NCBI GenBank assembly: GCA_039654915.1
Contig: CM077595.1
Span: 82,687,501 to 82,751,500 of the forward strand
Length of the DNA: 64,000 nucleotides
Direction: 5' to 3'
Source of the DNA: Aquilaria yunnanensis
Taxonomy: Eukaryota > Streptophyta > Magnoliopsida > Malvales > Thymelaeaceae
Positions 12,078 to 23,230 of the stretch are shown piece by piece (within the stretch, counting starts at the first letter, position 1; each line of letters begins with the position of its first letter). Position numbers and translations under genes: made by a program. The notes under the pieces are model-generated. The model made no database searches and was not told the DNA's origin. It worked only from the letters and a program-made list of their open reading frames with translations.

Positions 12078-13622
12078 TAGGGGCGGGAACATCCGCCCCC
12101 ATGTATGATTCTTGAACAACTCCTTTCTTTTCTTCACTCCTATTGAGGACAATGTCGTGCTTAAGTTTAGGGGGCTTTTGTTTGTTAGTCATGCCTGATA
12201 TTCCTTGTTTGTGCCATCATTTTTCATTTTTTCGTGTTTGTTGGGTTGTTTTAGTCTAAGTTGTTTTCTTGAGAATTAGGTTAATCTTGTTTGTTTCATT
12301 TTAGGGTGACCTTTTCTTTCTTGCTTTTCTTTCATTTAATCTTTTGTAGGTTGCACATAGGAGCACATAGGTTGATTTCTTTTCGTGTTTTCTTATTTCA
12401 TTTTTCTTAGGACCCAATGGAAACCATCGTTGCATTTGGATGGATGTGGTTGCTAGTTTTACTCTCTTGAAGTTTTGGTGAATTTGGAAAGATAGTTTTG
12501 AAACTTTTGGTGGAACCTTTATGGTGTGATGTTTTGAGCTTGGATTTATTGTGCTATGAACTTGTTCTCTCTTAAGATCCTTGTGCTGTGTTTCAATCTA
12601 GAACTTGCCTGAGGATCCGTCAAATCCACAGTAGTTGTATGAAATTTGAAGCTCGTTTAGTTTCATAGGATGAACCTTTTCCCCAAATAGCCAACCCTAT
12701 CATGCTTCCTCTTAGTAATCCCCTTTGTGCCTAATTGCTTATTTATTTGTTTCACCCATATTTTGAGCTCTCGCTCTCTTTGTTTCCTTTCTTTCACCCA
12801 AGGTGGAAAATGTAAATCATGGGCTTAGAAGAGGCTGCATTGAGTTGAATGAAGTAGTAAAATAAAAGCAAGTTTGTTGGGGGGGTTTGAAAAAAAAGTA
12901 AAAAATAATAATAATTAATTACTACTCCGCTGTTTCGTAGTGTCAAAGTAGATTGGGGTCTTCTCCTAAGGCAAAAGTTGTTCACAGCTCAAAAAATATG
13001 CTTGAGACATTAGTATGCTTGAATCACCTTGGATTGTATAGGCAGAGCTCCTGTTTGTACACTTGTTAAACGGCGAAATACATGAAGAGGAAATAGTGGT
13101 CGGGTAAGAGGTGTAATGTGTTGGTGGACTTTGGGTTGACACTTGTTCAATTCAATTGTTTCTTTTAAGCCCTTGATTTAAATGTCTTTACCTCATTATC
13201 TCCACTTAGAAAGCTTTCATCCAGTTCCTCCTCTTTTCCTAGCCTAGACCCATTGCAACCTTTCAAAAAATCATTTGAGCTTTGAGTTTTATACAACTTA
13301 CCGTAAAGGACTCTAGCACGGGAAGTTGGATCCTCTTACAAGCCTATAAAAAGAAACATAGTACAAGTTTCAAGTCACATGGCATAACTTCTTTAGTATA
13401 AATTGAGCTTAAGTGTTGAGGGTATGACCCTTCAAGGGTTCCACCTTAAGTAGCAAAACCTTTCTTTCCCTAGTCACCATTCCTTCTTTTGAAGTTGAAC
13501 TAGTGGATCATTGAAGTTCAGGTGTGGCGATTGGTTGACATTGTAGTTTCTATGTTTTGTTGTGTTTAGTTTTTCTAGGTTAGGGTGCTAGGGACTAGCT
13601 TAGGTTTAAGTTTGGGGGAGTT
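12078..13622 (+). other. 3' non-coding region with polypurine tract of Athila-like element
   Basis: No ORF. The motif GAGGACAATGTCG...TTTAGGGGGC at 12144-12177 recalls a block often present downstream of the last ORF in Athila/Tat elements. The likely polypurine tract that primes plus-strand DNA is TTTGGGGGAG at 13611-13620, two bases before the LTR start. Confidence 0.65.
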
Positions 13623-15049
13623 TGTTAAGTGCATAATTCAATGGTCAAAGTTGTTGACTTTTCAGCAACTTTGAGCACTAATTACTTGTATCTCTTCCCT
13701 TTTATCTTAGTTTTTTTTGTTTTCATTGGCTTTCTACAGGTTGGATGGTGTTGTGGACATAGTGGTTTGGAGCGAGATTGAGCAAGACGGAGTTTGGGCA
13801 AGTGAAGCGGTTGAAGATGAAATGAAGCGTTGGTGACGCATCGCCAACATTGGTGACACGTTGCCAACGTTAGCGACCTTCTGTCAACTTTTCACCAATT
13901 GGTGACACATCGCCGCCATCTCGACCTAGTTGGCAACGCATCACCAAAGTCTACTCTGTTTCGCCAAATCTCGCAATTTTGATGCTCCCCCACACTTCCT
14001 ACCTGATGACCTGTCATTGGAAGATAGATTTTTATCCCTTTAGGGTTTTGTAAAAGGAAAAGGAAGATAGAAGTGGTCTGGGGTATAAATAAAAGAAGAA
14101 ATTAAGAGCTCATCATCTACCTTGACACCCTCTTTTTCTCATCACTTCTTGGGATTTCCACCATTGGAGGAGGCTTGAAGCTTGGAAATGGAGACTAGGA
14201 GTCAAGGAAGCTTAGACTACTAGGATCCACCTTGGGTTTCTTCTTTTCCCTTTCTCTTTTAGTTGGATTTTCATGGTTAGTTTGTTTATGGGTTTATTGT
14301 TGAACACATTGATGGATTGTGAGTGGGTTGTTACATCTTTCTAGGATGACACTTCTTTTCCTTGCTATTCAACGGATCTCTGTTTATTTTTTATGGATGT
14401 GGATGACTTGTGTTGCCTCTCCTTGTGCTAAATGTTGTGTGTTAAAAGGCCACCTCACACAAATCACCAATCCCATTTAATCCTTGAGAAAGGAACAAAA
14501 AGGGATGGAAGAGAAGAAGGGGGCATAATGGGTTTCTTAGATTAGAGGTAATCTAGGAATTCATTAGGGGTTTAAAAGAAGGTTAAGGCTTAATCCACCT
14601 TAGGTTAAAACATATGCTTGAGTAATGCCTTGTTTAATCATGGGTGAGCAAAAACTTGTCTTGAGAAAGGGATTTTTTATCTTTGAACCTCACCACCACA
14701 CAAGGGAAGACTACCTTAGGGGTTCAATTAGCTTGGGTAGTAAGGAAAGGGAGTGGAATCCTAGGGGGATGGTTTACACATTTCTAGCCCTTTTACAAGT
14801 CTCTTTTAGTACCTAGTGCATCCTTTTAGCTTAACATCTGATATTGCTTTAGTAATTAGCAACTTCATTCACTCTATTTCAATACTTTTCCGTGGTTGAT
14901 TAGGTAGGTCGAGTAGTTAAAATTCAATTTTTGGTAAAAATCTCATTATCTCTTCGGATGATACCCATATTTGCCTTTTAGTACATGACGACTCCGTACA
15001 CTTGCGGGTAAATGAGGGTTATAAATGAAAAGCTCTTAGTTTTACAACA
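13623..15049 (+). repeat. 3' LTR of the Athila-like element
   Basis: It begins TGTTAAGTGC directly after the polypurine tract and ends TTTTACAACA, giving TGTT/AACA inverted ends over 1427 bp. A TATA-like TATAAATA at 14093-14100 could mark the LTR promoter. Four 18-bp dyads lie at 13830-13947. The partner 5' LTR is outside the window, so LTR identity and TSD cannot be tested. The right end is inferred from the terminal dinucleotide. Confidence 0.65.
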
Positions 15050-15127
15050 ATTGGCAACTTCATATTGGCCAATGTTATAAGGACCATCATTATCTAGCAT
15101 AAAGTTTTCTCTTCTAGTTTGTTAAGA

Positions 15128-15330
15128 AGCAGAGGCGAACCCAAGCTTTTTATAATGAATGGGCTAAAATAAATATTTTCCTAAAATATAGTCCTTATAA
15201 TGGAATTTAACCAAATTCAAATAGGGGTTATAATGCATTTATCTTTAAATTCTAAAGAAAATTACAGGTATTTTACAATTTTTTTTAGAGGGGGAGGCCT
15301 TGCTAGCCTCCCTTTGGTTCCACCCCTGTC
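15128..15330. mobile_element. Small hAT-like MITE, degenerate
   Basis: The left end reads CAGAGGCGAACCCAAG. The right end, on the opposite strand, reads CAGGGGTGGAACCAAAG. These match as imperfect terminal inverted repeats of a common plant hAT-type MITE style. No ORF. The 8-bp target duplication is weak. Confidence 0.45.
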
Positions 15331-16110
15331 AAGGGGATAATAATGCAGGTTGCAAGCTTATATTTCATAATGTGTATGTATAAATGCACCTGGTTCATAG
15401 TTATCTTCTAGTTCAAAACAACTGAAAGATATCTAAGACTAGCTAACTTGAGTTTGATAGAACTAATCAAGAGTACTGCCACAGTGCTGAACAGTATTTG
15501 CTAGATTCAATTTTCTCTGCTTCAGTTACAACATCAAATCTATGCATTGGTTTGTTCACATAAATTTGTTGCATTACTTCCCTTAATACCAACATGTATC
15601 TTTCTTGGCCTTGGTTTACATTTCATTCCAATTAAGTTTTAAAAGTTTGTTACATATTTTATGCATGTGTTAGCATTATTTGATTCTTTTCCATGTTATA
15701 GCTAATCTATGGCTGATTTTTGTTGTTTTAAAATAAAGTACAATTACTATAATACATTCTTGAGGAAATATCAAGATCTTACAAGAAAAAAGAACTGGGA
15801 GGCACTCCTTTTAAGTAAGTAATGGGATAGTTCCTTTTTTATCAGCAAAAGCAAAATTTATTAAAGGGAAAATGGTATAAGCATCATCTAAGAGGAAAAG
15901 GCCATGCATGAAACCACCCAAACCCATCCTTTAAGAAGAAACAAGCATCCGAGAAATAAAACCCTCCAACATAACCCTACCCTAGAATCTCAGAAATGGC
16001 TCAAGGCCACACACCTTTCATTAAATAGCGATGTATGTGTTACAATCTATACGTTCAATATTAGTGGTTTGATTCTCCGCATTGAATAAAGTTCCTGATA
16101 CAAAATAGTA
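15331..16110. other. Intergenic, no gene recognised
   Basis: AT-rich DNA. On the minus strand, 15838-15900 resembles the A-rich 3' end of a plant LINE, but no coding part is attached. Nothing else is supported. Confidence 0.5.
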
Positions 16111-16348
16111 CTCCCTTCGTTTCACAAAAACTGACCCTTTTACTATTCATAGCAATTAATTTGTTATTTTATTTTTTTCAAAATTTATTACAAAAATATG
16201 AATATTTTATATGAAAATGAAACTTTAAAAATTATAGTTTCTAAATATAATTTTTAAGAATTTTTTTCAATACATATTATATAAATATTTTAAGGTCAAA
16301 TTTTAATCAAAAAAGGTAAAAGAATCAATTAATGCAAAACTGAAAGAA
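16111..16348. mobile_element. Stowaway-like MITE, copy 1
   Basis: It starts CTCCCTTCGTTTCAC after TA and ends with a degenerate complement (AAACTGAAAGAA) before TA, the TA target of Tc1/mariner MITEs. The 238-bp body is AT-rich and clearly related to 22620-22856 (shared TGACCCTTTTACTAT and AACTTTAAAAATTATA blocks). Confidence 0.7.
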
Positions 16349-17044
16349 TAACTATTAAAAAAATATCATACAAGTGCTTTGGATGGAAAAAGAACATTAC
16401 CTTCCAGATGGCATAAAATGTTTGGAGAAAGGCGGCAAAACTCAAACATAAGAAGTTTTCAAGAAGTTCTTGCCAAACTAGCCCTAAGTAAGACAATAGC
16501 TCACTTGTTCCAAACCTATATCAATGTGTGTGTGAGAGATCAAAATCACCTTAAAAATGATGATAATCATAATAAAACTTGTAATAATATTAATGAGAAC
16601 AATAATGATATTAGTAGTAATAGTAATAATAATAATAATAATAATAAACATAGTTATGATGATAATGATGATGTATTTTATAACAATGTATAGAAATGAC
16701 TTACAGGCCATTCTTCTATGGGTAATATAGCTTAAGACATATCGACCATTCTTCAATGAGCAAGGCATGGCTCTTGAAACATAACTTAGAACTCATTTTG
16801 ACTTTTTTTTATAAGAAAACTATCTTCAAACACTTTCAAATATGGACAATTAAAGCCAAATCCATTATTTAGTACTATGAGACCATCATCTCTAAAAGCT
16901 TGTTTAGATTAAGGCTAAGATGGAGCTTAATGATCTCACATTATGGGGCTAAAAAGGCTTGTCTAGATCTAAAGGAAGTACATAAGCTAAGCTTTTTGTA
17001 CATACAGGTTTAAGATATGGCATATGCATTTAACATGAAAGAAA
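16349..17044. other. Intergenic with AAT microsatellite
   Basis: No gene recognised. A run of AAT/TAA triplets lies at about 16610-16660, inside a spurious Asn-rich reading frame. Confidence 0.6.
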
Positions 17045-18094
17045 GATGAAAAAATACGCCTTAAATGGGTGGTTTCAATTGTTGACTCAAAAGCTTATTA
17101 GTGACATCATTATTTAATGCATTGTCAAATGAAATCCATAGAACTTTATCAACACAAAAATACTCACACAAAGTTTCACATATGCAATTATAGATGTGAA
17201 ATAAAGTATGATCAATTTCTATGACCCTAAATGACAGTATACATTTTTTTATCACCCAATCAGCATTTATCCAATGAACAGTCAAGCAATAAAATGATTG
17301 TCCTACAGGTGATGTCCACATGTCACTTTTAAATTCCACACAATGATCAAGAGTAGAGAAATATATTTGCAAATTTAATTTACCGGTTTCAAATAATTTG
17401 AAGCTCTCCCACCTAGCTACTTTCTTAGAAACTTTTCTAGATGCAGGGTTTAATTGTAATCTAATTTAAGGTTTTAAGTGCACATCTTCAGCTTGTAAAA
17501 ATGATTTTTCAATAAGCATCATCCATTTTACCATACCTTCTCAACAAGGTTGTTAATTAAATTGAAATATACCTGACCTAACGATGGTACTCCTAAGTTG
17601 AGTTTGTCCACAAAAATTAGTGGCTGCACTAGAAAGGAGATAGGTATGCAGATTTTCTATATGGCGCCCCAACATTCCAGCTTCAGAGTTCTTTTTGTAT
17701 GCTAATTTTTTGTTACAATGTTTGCACTTCTCGTACTTGAATCCCCTTCCCAAACGAGGTCATAATGCTTCTACACCTAATTTGTTAATCTTAAGGATTT
17801 ACCTTGTGCTTGTGAATCCTCGGCATTGAGTTGATGGCTCGTTGGCAATGGCTAGGCCCCGCATCCTCCAGCAATATCGGCCAGCGTCGACTTCACCTCT
17901 TCAACACCATTTTCTGATAATTGATCATCGAGACCCAAATCATAATTTTTCATGTCAATTTGGCCATCATCATGCACCTCCACAATGTGGACCCCTTTAT
18001 CGGCCAGCCAAGATCAACGACGAAACAAGCCTCTAAGGTTGGTGGTGTGGGATAAGGAGGAATCCGCAGACTTAGCCTTTCCTCTTAAAGCCAT
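17045..18094 (-). pseudogene. hAT-superfamily transposase with BED zinc finger, 5' part, broken
   Basis: Reading the minus strand, an ATG at 18094 opens a short, broken N-terminal region. Next comes a BED-type finger around 17750-17640 with CKHC and, after the spacer, H..NLH (C2H2-like spacing, GRHIENLH). From 17372 the start of the catalytic core is readable: a TSDMWTS-like block (here KSDMWTSPVGQSFY), then HWINADWVIKK and a DNALNNDV block near 17100, as in plant RICESLEEPER/DAYSLEEPER-type transposases. The C-terminal dimerisation region is missing and several stops and frame changes occur, so it cannot move itself. Confidence 0.75.
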
Positions 18095-18589
18095 GATTGA
18101 ATGAATAATGGTGATGATTAGGAATAGATTAGCAAAAATGCTTGTGAAAATTAGCAAAAATGCTTGAGAAACTAAGAGGAAATGTAATGGAAGATGAAGA
18201 GAAATTGCAATAATTTTAGTGTAAGGAGGGAGTAGAAATGGCCTCCTGAACCAGAACTAGCTGTGCCTAGGCCTAGCCGGTCCCGGTCCAGGTCTTGGGC
18301 TATGCCTATGCCAATCTTTTGACCAAATTGGGATATGCTGTGCAAACCTCAGTTCTCCTCATTTTCTAGGCCCACAGACACCCCTCCCAAACCTGTGCTT
18401 CACCCAAGCTCATGCCGAACTGGGCATTGACTGGTCCATACCAGGTTTGACACCAAGCTAGGCCCAATCTAAACTGGGACAACCCAACCCGATGCCCACC
18501 TCAAATGGCCAAGTGGTGACAGCATTGTTGCGTCGACTTAGTGACTCAATGGAATAAATGCCATAAGGAATGACTCTCCTACTCAAGGA
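18095..18589. other. Possible hAT 5' non-coding flank
   Basis: Contains a direct repeat of ATTAGCAAAAATGCTTG (about 18127-18166) and a C/G-rich stretch of CCTAGGCCTAGCC- and GGTCCCGGTCC-type words (18260-18500), as often found under hAT termini. Element end not resolved; no ORF. Confidence 0.35.
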
Positions 18590-20090
18590 GATGCTCAAAC
18601 TCCGAATACAAATGAGACCTTAGGTGACTCGAATAAGGCAAGGCTCAACGAGCACCAAAGCCTACAGGTGTACAAGGTAAATTGAGAAATCAGCCACCTA
18701 AGGGCAAGTTCAAGGTTAAGAACAAGATCACAAGCATGTTCAAGTAAATCTTGAGAAGGATATTAAACAAGAGGATGAGGAAGACATTCAACCCTATAGG
18801 AAAAAGAAGAAAGCTTGTTATTCCAGATTACATAAGGCTCATCTTGGTGTTTCAAAATCTCAAAGCTCATATTTATAATGGCCTAGGTGATCTGGATGCA
18901 GTGAAAGGTTGGTTGTACCAAATGAATTGGTTGTTCGGGAAGATGAAGTTAGACACCAGGTCTAGGGTGGACATAGTGCTTTTCTTTATAAAAGGTAAAG
19001 ATTTTTTGTGTTGGAAGGATGTCCAAAAGAGGCTTAAGTCCCACAATAAAGGCTAATCTAGACAAAATCTCAAAGGGCTTGATTTGGCCAAGTTTGAAAA
19101 AAAAGTTTCTTAATCAGTTTGTTAGTGAGGCTACCCAAGATCATAAAATGATTGAGTTTAATGAGTTGATCCAATAAGGTATGTCAGTCCATAAATATGA
19201 GATGACGTTTCGTTTACTTTTTTAGTATACACCTCACCTAGCTGGGAAAGATGAACTTACAGCAAAGAAGTTCATTCGACGACTAAAAATGGACTGAAGG
19301 AGTTTTTTGGCGATGGTTGGTGTCCAAACATATCATGCACGGCCTTAGCATCAGCTGAAGTGATGGAAGGTCAAGGAACAAGGCCAATGAGCCTAAGGTC
19401 CCGATGCATGTTAGATTATCAGGCAAAAGATCTAATCTAAGAGAAGACCAAGGTTCCTCCAAGAAAGGTAAAAAAGAACAGAAATGGCCTATGCTCAAGG
19501 TGCCACAAGTTTCATGGAAATAGACCTTGCATCCTCAAGAAAAACTTGTGCAACTATTGTCACCAGGCTGGACATTGGGTTAAGGATTGCCCAAAGTCAA
19601 GGCAATATCAATGCCATGGAATTCTCAATATCAATGCCATGGAATTCTCGAAGCCGCAGGCACCATTAATGCACCTATGAGAGCTCTTGTGCAACCATGA
19701 GTCTTCGTTATGGCGGGTCAAGCACCTAAGGAGTCAACAATTATGCAAGATAACTTTAATGTTTAGAATAATAGTATTAAGATTTTATTTGATACTGGTG
19801 CTACTATTCCTATCATTTCTACGAGCATTGTCAAGCTAAGCTTACAAAGAAACTTTGTAGATGAAATGAAATTCATTAGAACTCTGGAGAAAAGTATTAT
19901 ATTTACCAACAAAATGGTTAAAAGGTATACTTTGAAGTCAAAGGGTCATAGGTTTGAGTGTGACCTTCGGGTGATAAATCAATTTCCTGCAAAGTTTTTT
20001 TTGAGATGGATTGGTTGAGTAGACATAAAGCCCAAATCAATTGTGTGAGTCAAAAAGTCATTTTTAAGAATGCATCAGAGGTAAGAGTGA
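18590..20090 (+). pseudogene. Ty3/gypsy gag-protease remnant
   Basis: 18751-19056 carries a gag core (..GWLYQMNWLFGKMKLDTRSRV..). Further gag follows in broken frames. Near 19500-19600 a Cys-rich CSRCHKFHG stretch precedes a CCHC knuckle (CNYCHQAGHWVKDC). A protease motif ILFDTGATIPIIS lies at about 19770-19815. RT and integrase are absent, so the copy is truncated near 20090. At least six stops or frameshifts are visible. No LTRs could be assigned. Confidence 0.7.
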
Positions 20091-22529
20091 TTTATATATG
20101 ATATTTGGCAAGTAATGCCAAAAACTTACACACCAGGATAATGGAGTATATTCTCATTTTGAGTGAAGAAAAATATTACTCACTTAATGGTTAAATCCTC
20201 CATATACTTACAGGATACGGTAAAACTAATTTCCATAGCCTGTATCAGATGAGTGGCTGGCTGTATCGGAGCCAAGGGAAGGCCAGAGCTCTCTCTGCTC
20301 GGTTAACGGAAGGGTAAGACGGGGCAAGCACGTGCGCCAACGCGTGGTTTATAATGGGGCGCCCCTCTTGCTGGTCGGAAAGACACAATTGTCCCTTTCT
20401 TGGACCGGGTCCCGGTCAAAAGCGTTCAACTCTTATAGTACACCACTCATCCCTCCAATCAAGTCAAATATATTAAATTACTTGACATTTACATGCTTCT
20501 AATCTTTTGCATCTTTTGTGAAAATCATGGGTGCTATAACGTATAAGCATCTGACGTGTTTTTCTCTAACATTAATTAGTCTAGCCACAACAATTACTCA
20601 AAACTAAATGATATAATAATTACAATAATTAAATTGTAAGAGTCAATCCACCAAATTTCTTTTGGAAGGATATTATATATTAGATTGAATATGATGATGA
20701 CCTTACAGGCAAAAGTTTCTATACATCCGCTTCTCCATGAACATGTATTTTTAAGAGGGAAGTAAAAAAAGAACAAGCAAATTGGCATATACGCGTGTAT
20801 TTTTCTATTTGTGATTCTTTTTATCAGAACCTCAAACTTATACACACACACACATCATGACAAGCTAATATTTTCTAATTAATTTGAATATTAAGTGCAT
20901 TAATTTATAAGAAAACGTTTTTTAATCTCTTAATAAGTATGGCATCCCTCTTACTCATGGACAACAAATTCAGAGTTATAATTAGTTAAAGATTCACTAA
21001 GAGTAAACGGCTGTGGGTCCAAAAATTGGCAATGGAAGTTGATAATTTGGTGAAGATCACCTACCGCATTTCATATCCCATGATCCATTTCTAGTACTGT
21101 TTGAAGGTGTTGCCAACTTTTTTATAAAAAAAAAATTCACTTGTACCTTTATTTATTTATTTTTTGCGCCCTAACATTATTTTAATTATCAAACTATTCA
21201 ACCTAGAATATTCAATTAGTGAGAGATATGAAGGTTAATCCAACATAACATAAAACTGCAAGTAATTCTTTTATTAAGTTATGTAGGATTTGACCCAATA
21301 TATGGGATACATATCAGAAAAAAAAACAAAAACAAAAAGATGGGGCGTCGTCTTCACAAACATGAATAGATATACTCTAATCATCCGTATAAAGTTTATG
21401 TTCAATCAAATTTGTGATTCAGGAGCCTATTACTTGAGTTCTTAGCTTCCTCAGCTTTAGGATTTTATGTTTTCTCCTGTTCGAAAAATTAATCTGAGTT
21501 GATATGTTTGTCAACTACTTTTCTTCATAATGAAATTTTTCTTTGTTGGAAAAAAAATATCCTATAGAATTCATGTCGTTCATCTTTTTTCTGTTGTTAG
21601 TATAGGTGTATACCATTAAACCTTACGGTAATTGTTAAGTATTTTTTGAAACATGCATGTTTTTTAAAGATCTTAACATACGTACGTAGATATAAACTTG
21701 TATAACATTGTATATTGTAGAATATAATGGCAAATTATGCTCATTGAAAAATATAGGAAGCTGAATGTATGTATTTAAGCGTATTTTCGTGCATATTCAA
21801 TTTTTTTAATGTGTTATTAATTTAATCCATATATATAGATGGAAATGTCTTGGACCCAAAAATTTTTGTTAGCAGGCGCCGATTTTTAATACCTTAAAAT
21901 ATTTTAATATAATAAAAAAAATAAAAATATAGACATAATTTATTTAAGTTATACTTATCATTCTTACATGAAACTCAATTCATTTACAATTACATTGATA
22001 TCAATTGTTGCAATGAGGTCATTCTCTATATACATTAATAAAGAATCCATAAAATAGTTGGCATCTAGCTTGTTGTAAAATCAAGTCTTTACAATGTTCA
22101 TAGTAAAAAAAACTTAGTTTGTTTTACCTAGTAAAAAAAGCTTATAATTTGAAAATCAATTGAAGAAATCATAAATAAAAGTTAGATTGATACAAACTCC
22201 ATGAACATTCTCGGTGGAGTTGAAAAATTTATGAGTTCACTTCAACTTGAAGCTCTTCATTGAATATTAAAATTATAGTGGTATTGCTGCTCAAATTGGA
22301 GTAAGTGAGCAATTTCTGCCTTCTATGAAAAAGGCAAAAAATGTTAGAGTTGTAAACTTAGTGATTCATGTGATAAAAGGCAAACATAAATTCATTTTTC
22401 TTGAATTGTTCATTCTAAATAATATTTAATATATTAACTCTGTCTCAAGTTTTTTACATTATTTCAATTTTTTGACTTAAATTTATTTATATTAATAGTT
22501 GCTAATTTTTTTCAAAAAAAAATATATTT
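20091..22529. other. AT-rich intergenic DNA, no gene recognised
   Basis: A brief GC-richer patch (about 20230-20420) has no open coding frame. 21840-22400 looks like worn-down TE sequence but no ends were found. Confidence 0.6.
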
Positions 22530-22595
22530 TATCTGTTTCACAAAAGTTGACCTTTTTACTATCCACAAAAATTAATTTTTATGAAACAGATAGAG
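22530..22595. mobile_element. Miniature deletion derivative of the Stowaway-like MITE
   Basis: About 66 bp: a TCTGTTTCACAAAAGTTGACC start and a GAAACAGATAGAG end are inverted copies, with almost no middle. It shares the CACAAAA.TGACC....TACTATCCACA block with the full copy that starts 24 bp later. Confidence 0.65.
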
Positions 22596-22619
22596 TATAA
22601 TTTTTTGAAAAAAATTATA

Positions 22620-22856
22620 ATCCATCTATTTCACAAAAAATGACCCTTTTACTATCCACAGTAATTAATTTATAATTTTATTTCTTTTAAAATTTATAGT
22701 AAAAATATGAAATTTTTATATGAAAATATAACTTTAAAAATTATATTTTCTAAATATCATTTTTAAATTTTTTTTAATACGTATTAATTTGAATATATTC
22801 AAGTCAAAATTTAGTTAAAAAAGGTAAAATGACCAACTAATATAAAATGGATGGAG
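22620..22856. mobile_element. Stowaway-like MITE, copy 2
   Basis: 237 bp between TA dinucleotides, starting ATCCATCTATTTCAC and ending AAAATGGATGGAG. The body is collinear with the copy at 16111-16348. Confidence 0.75.
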
Positions 22857-22943
22857 TATTGAAAAACTATTAAGTCTTGTGGTTTCTAAACTAATTTTTT
22901 TAGAAATTTTATTGAATATTAATATAAAATTTAAGTAAAAAAC

Positions 22944-23230
22944 CAATAGCCAATTTATTTTAATTCAAGTCAACTTAATTCAAAATAATTTATTTTTATT
23001 CTTATATTTTTTCTGATACCAATTTTATTTGAAAGCCAATATTATGGTAATGTAATAATTCATTTAAGAGTAAATTTTCATGATGTTATTAATTTTTTAT
23101 GATTTTTTTTTATTTTTAGAAATTTAAAATATTAAATTTTAAATAAAATTAGTGTCAGATAAAAAATATGTAAAAATAAAAATAATCTATTTTGAATTAA
23201 TTTAACTTCAATTAAAATGAATTGGCTCTG
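22944..23230. repeat. Long inverted repeat (foldback MITE)
   Basis: Arms of about 90 bp: 22944-23035 (begins CAATAGCCAATTTATTTTAA) pairs with the reverse complement of 23144-23230 (begins CAGAGCCAATTCATTTTAAT). The loop is about 110 bp, with no ORF. Target duplication not clear. Confidence 0.65.

Larger units (their letters stand above)
1..15049 (+). mobile_element. Athila-like Ty3/gypsy retrotransposon, decayed, 5' LTR outside window
   Basis: The order is gag, aspartic protease, RT, RNase H, integrase, a long spacer, an extra ORF, a purine-rich tract and a 3' LTR. This order, the gag style and the extra ORF after pol fit the Athila branch of plant Ty3/gypsy elements (family knowledge). Gag appears to begin at the first bases of the window, so the primer site and 5' LTR lie just upstream. 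Every coding domain carries stops or frameshifts, so the element is dead. Two solo LTRs at 1834-3249 and 3287-5813 interrupt it. The outer TSD cannot be checked. Confidence 0.8.

Noticed and set aside
15838..15900. Possible LINE 3' end on the minus strand
   Set aside because: Only a short A/T-rich resemblance; no target duplication or coding part.
16379..16693. 104-codon Asn/Asp-rich frame
   Set aside because: Produced by an AAT microsatellite.
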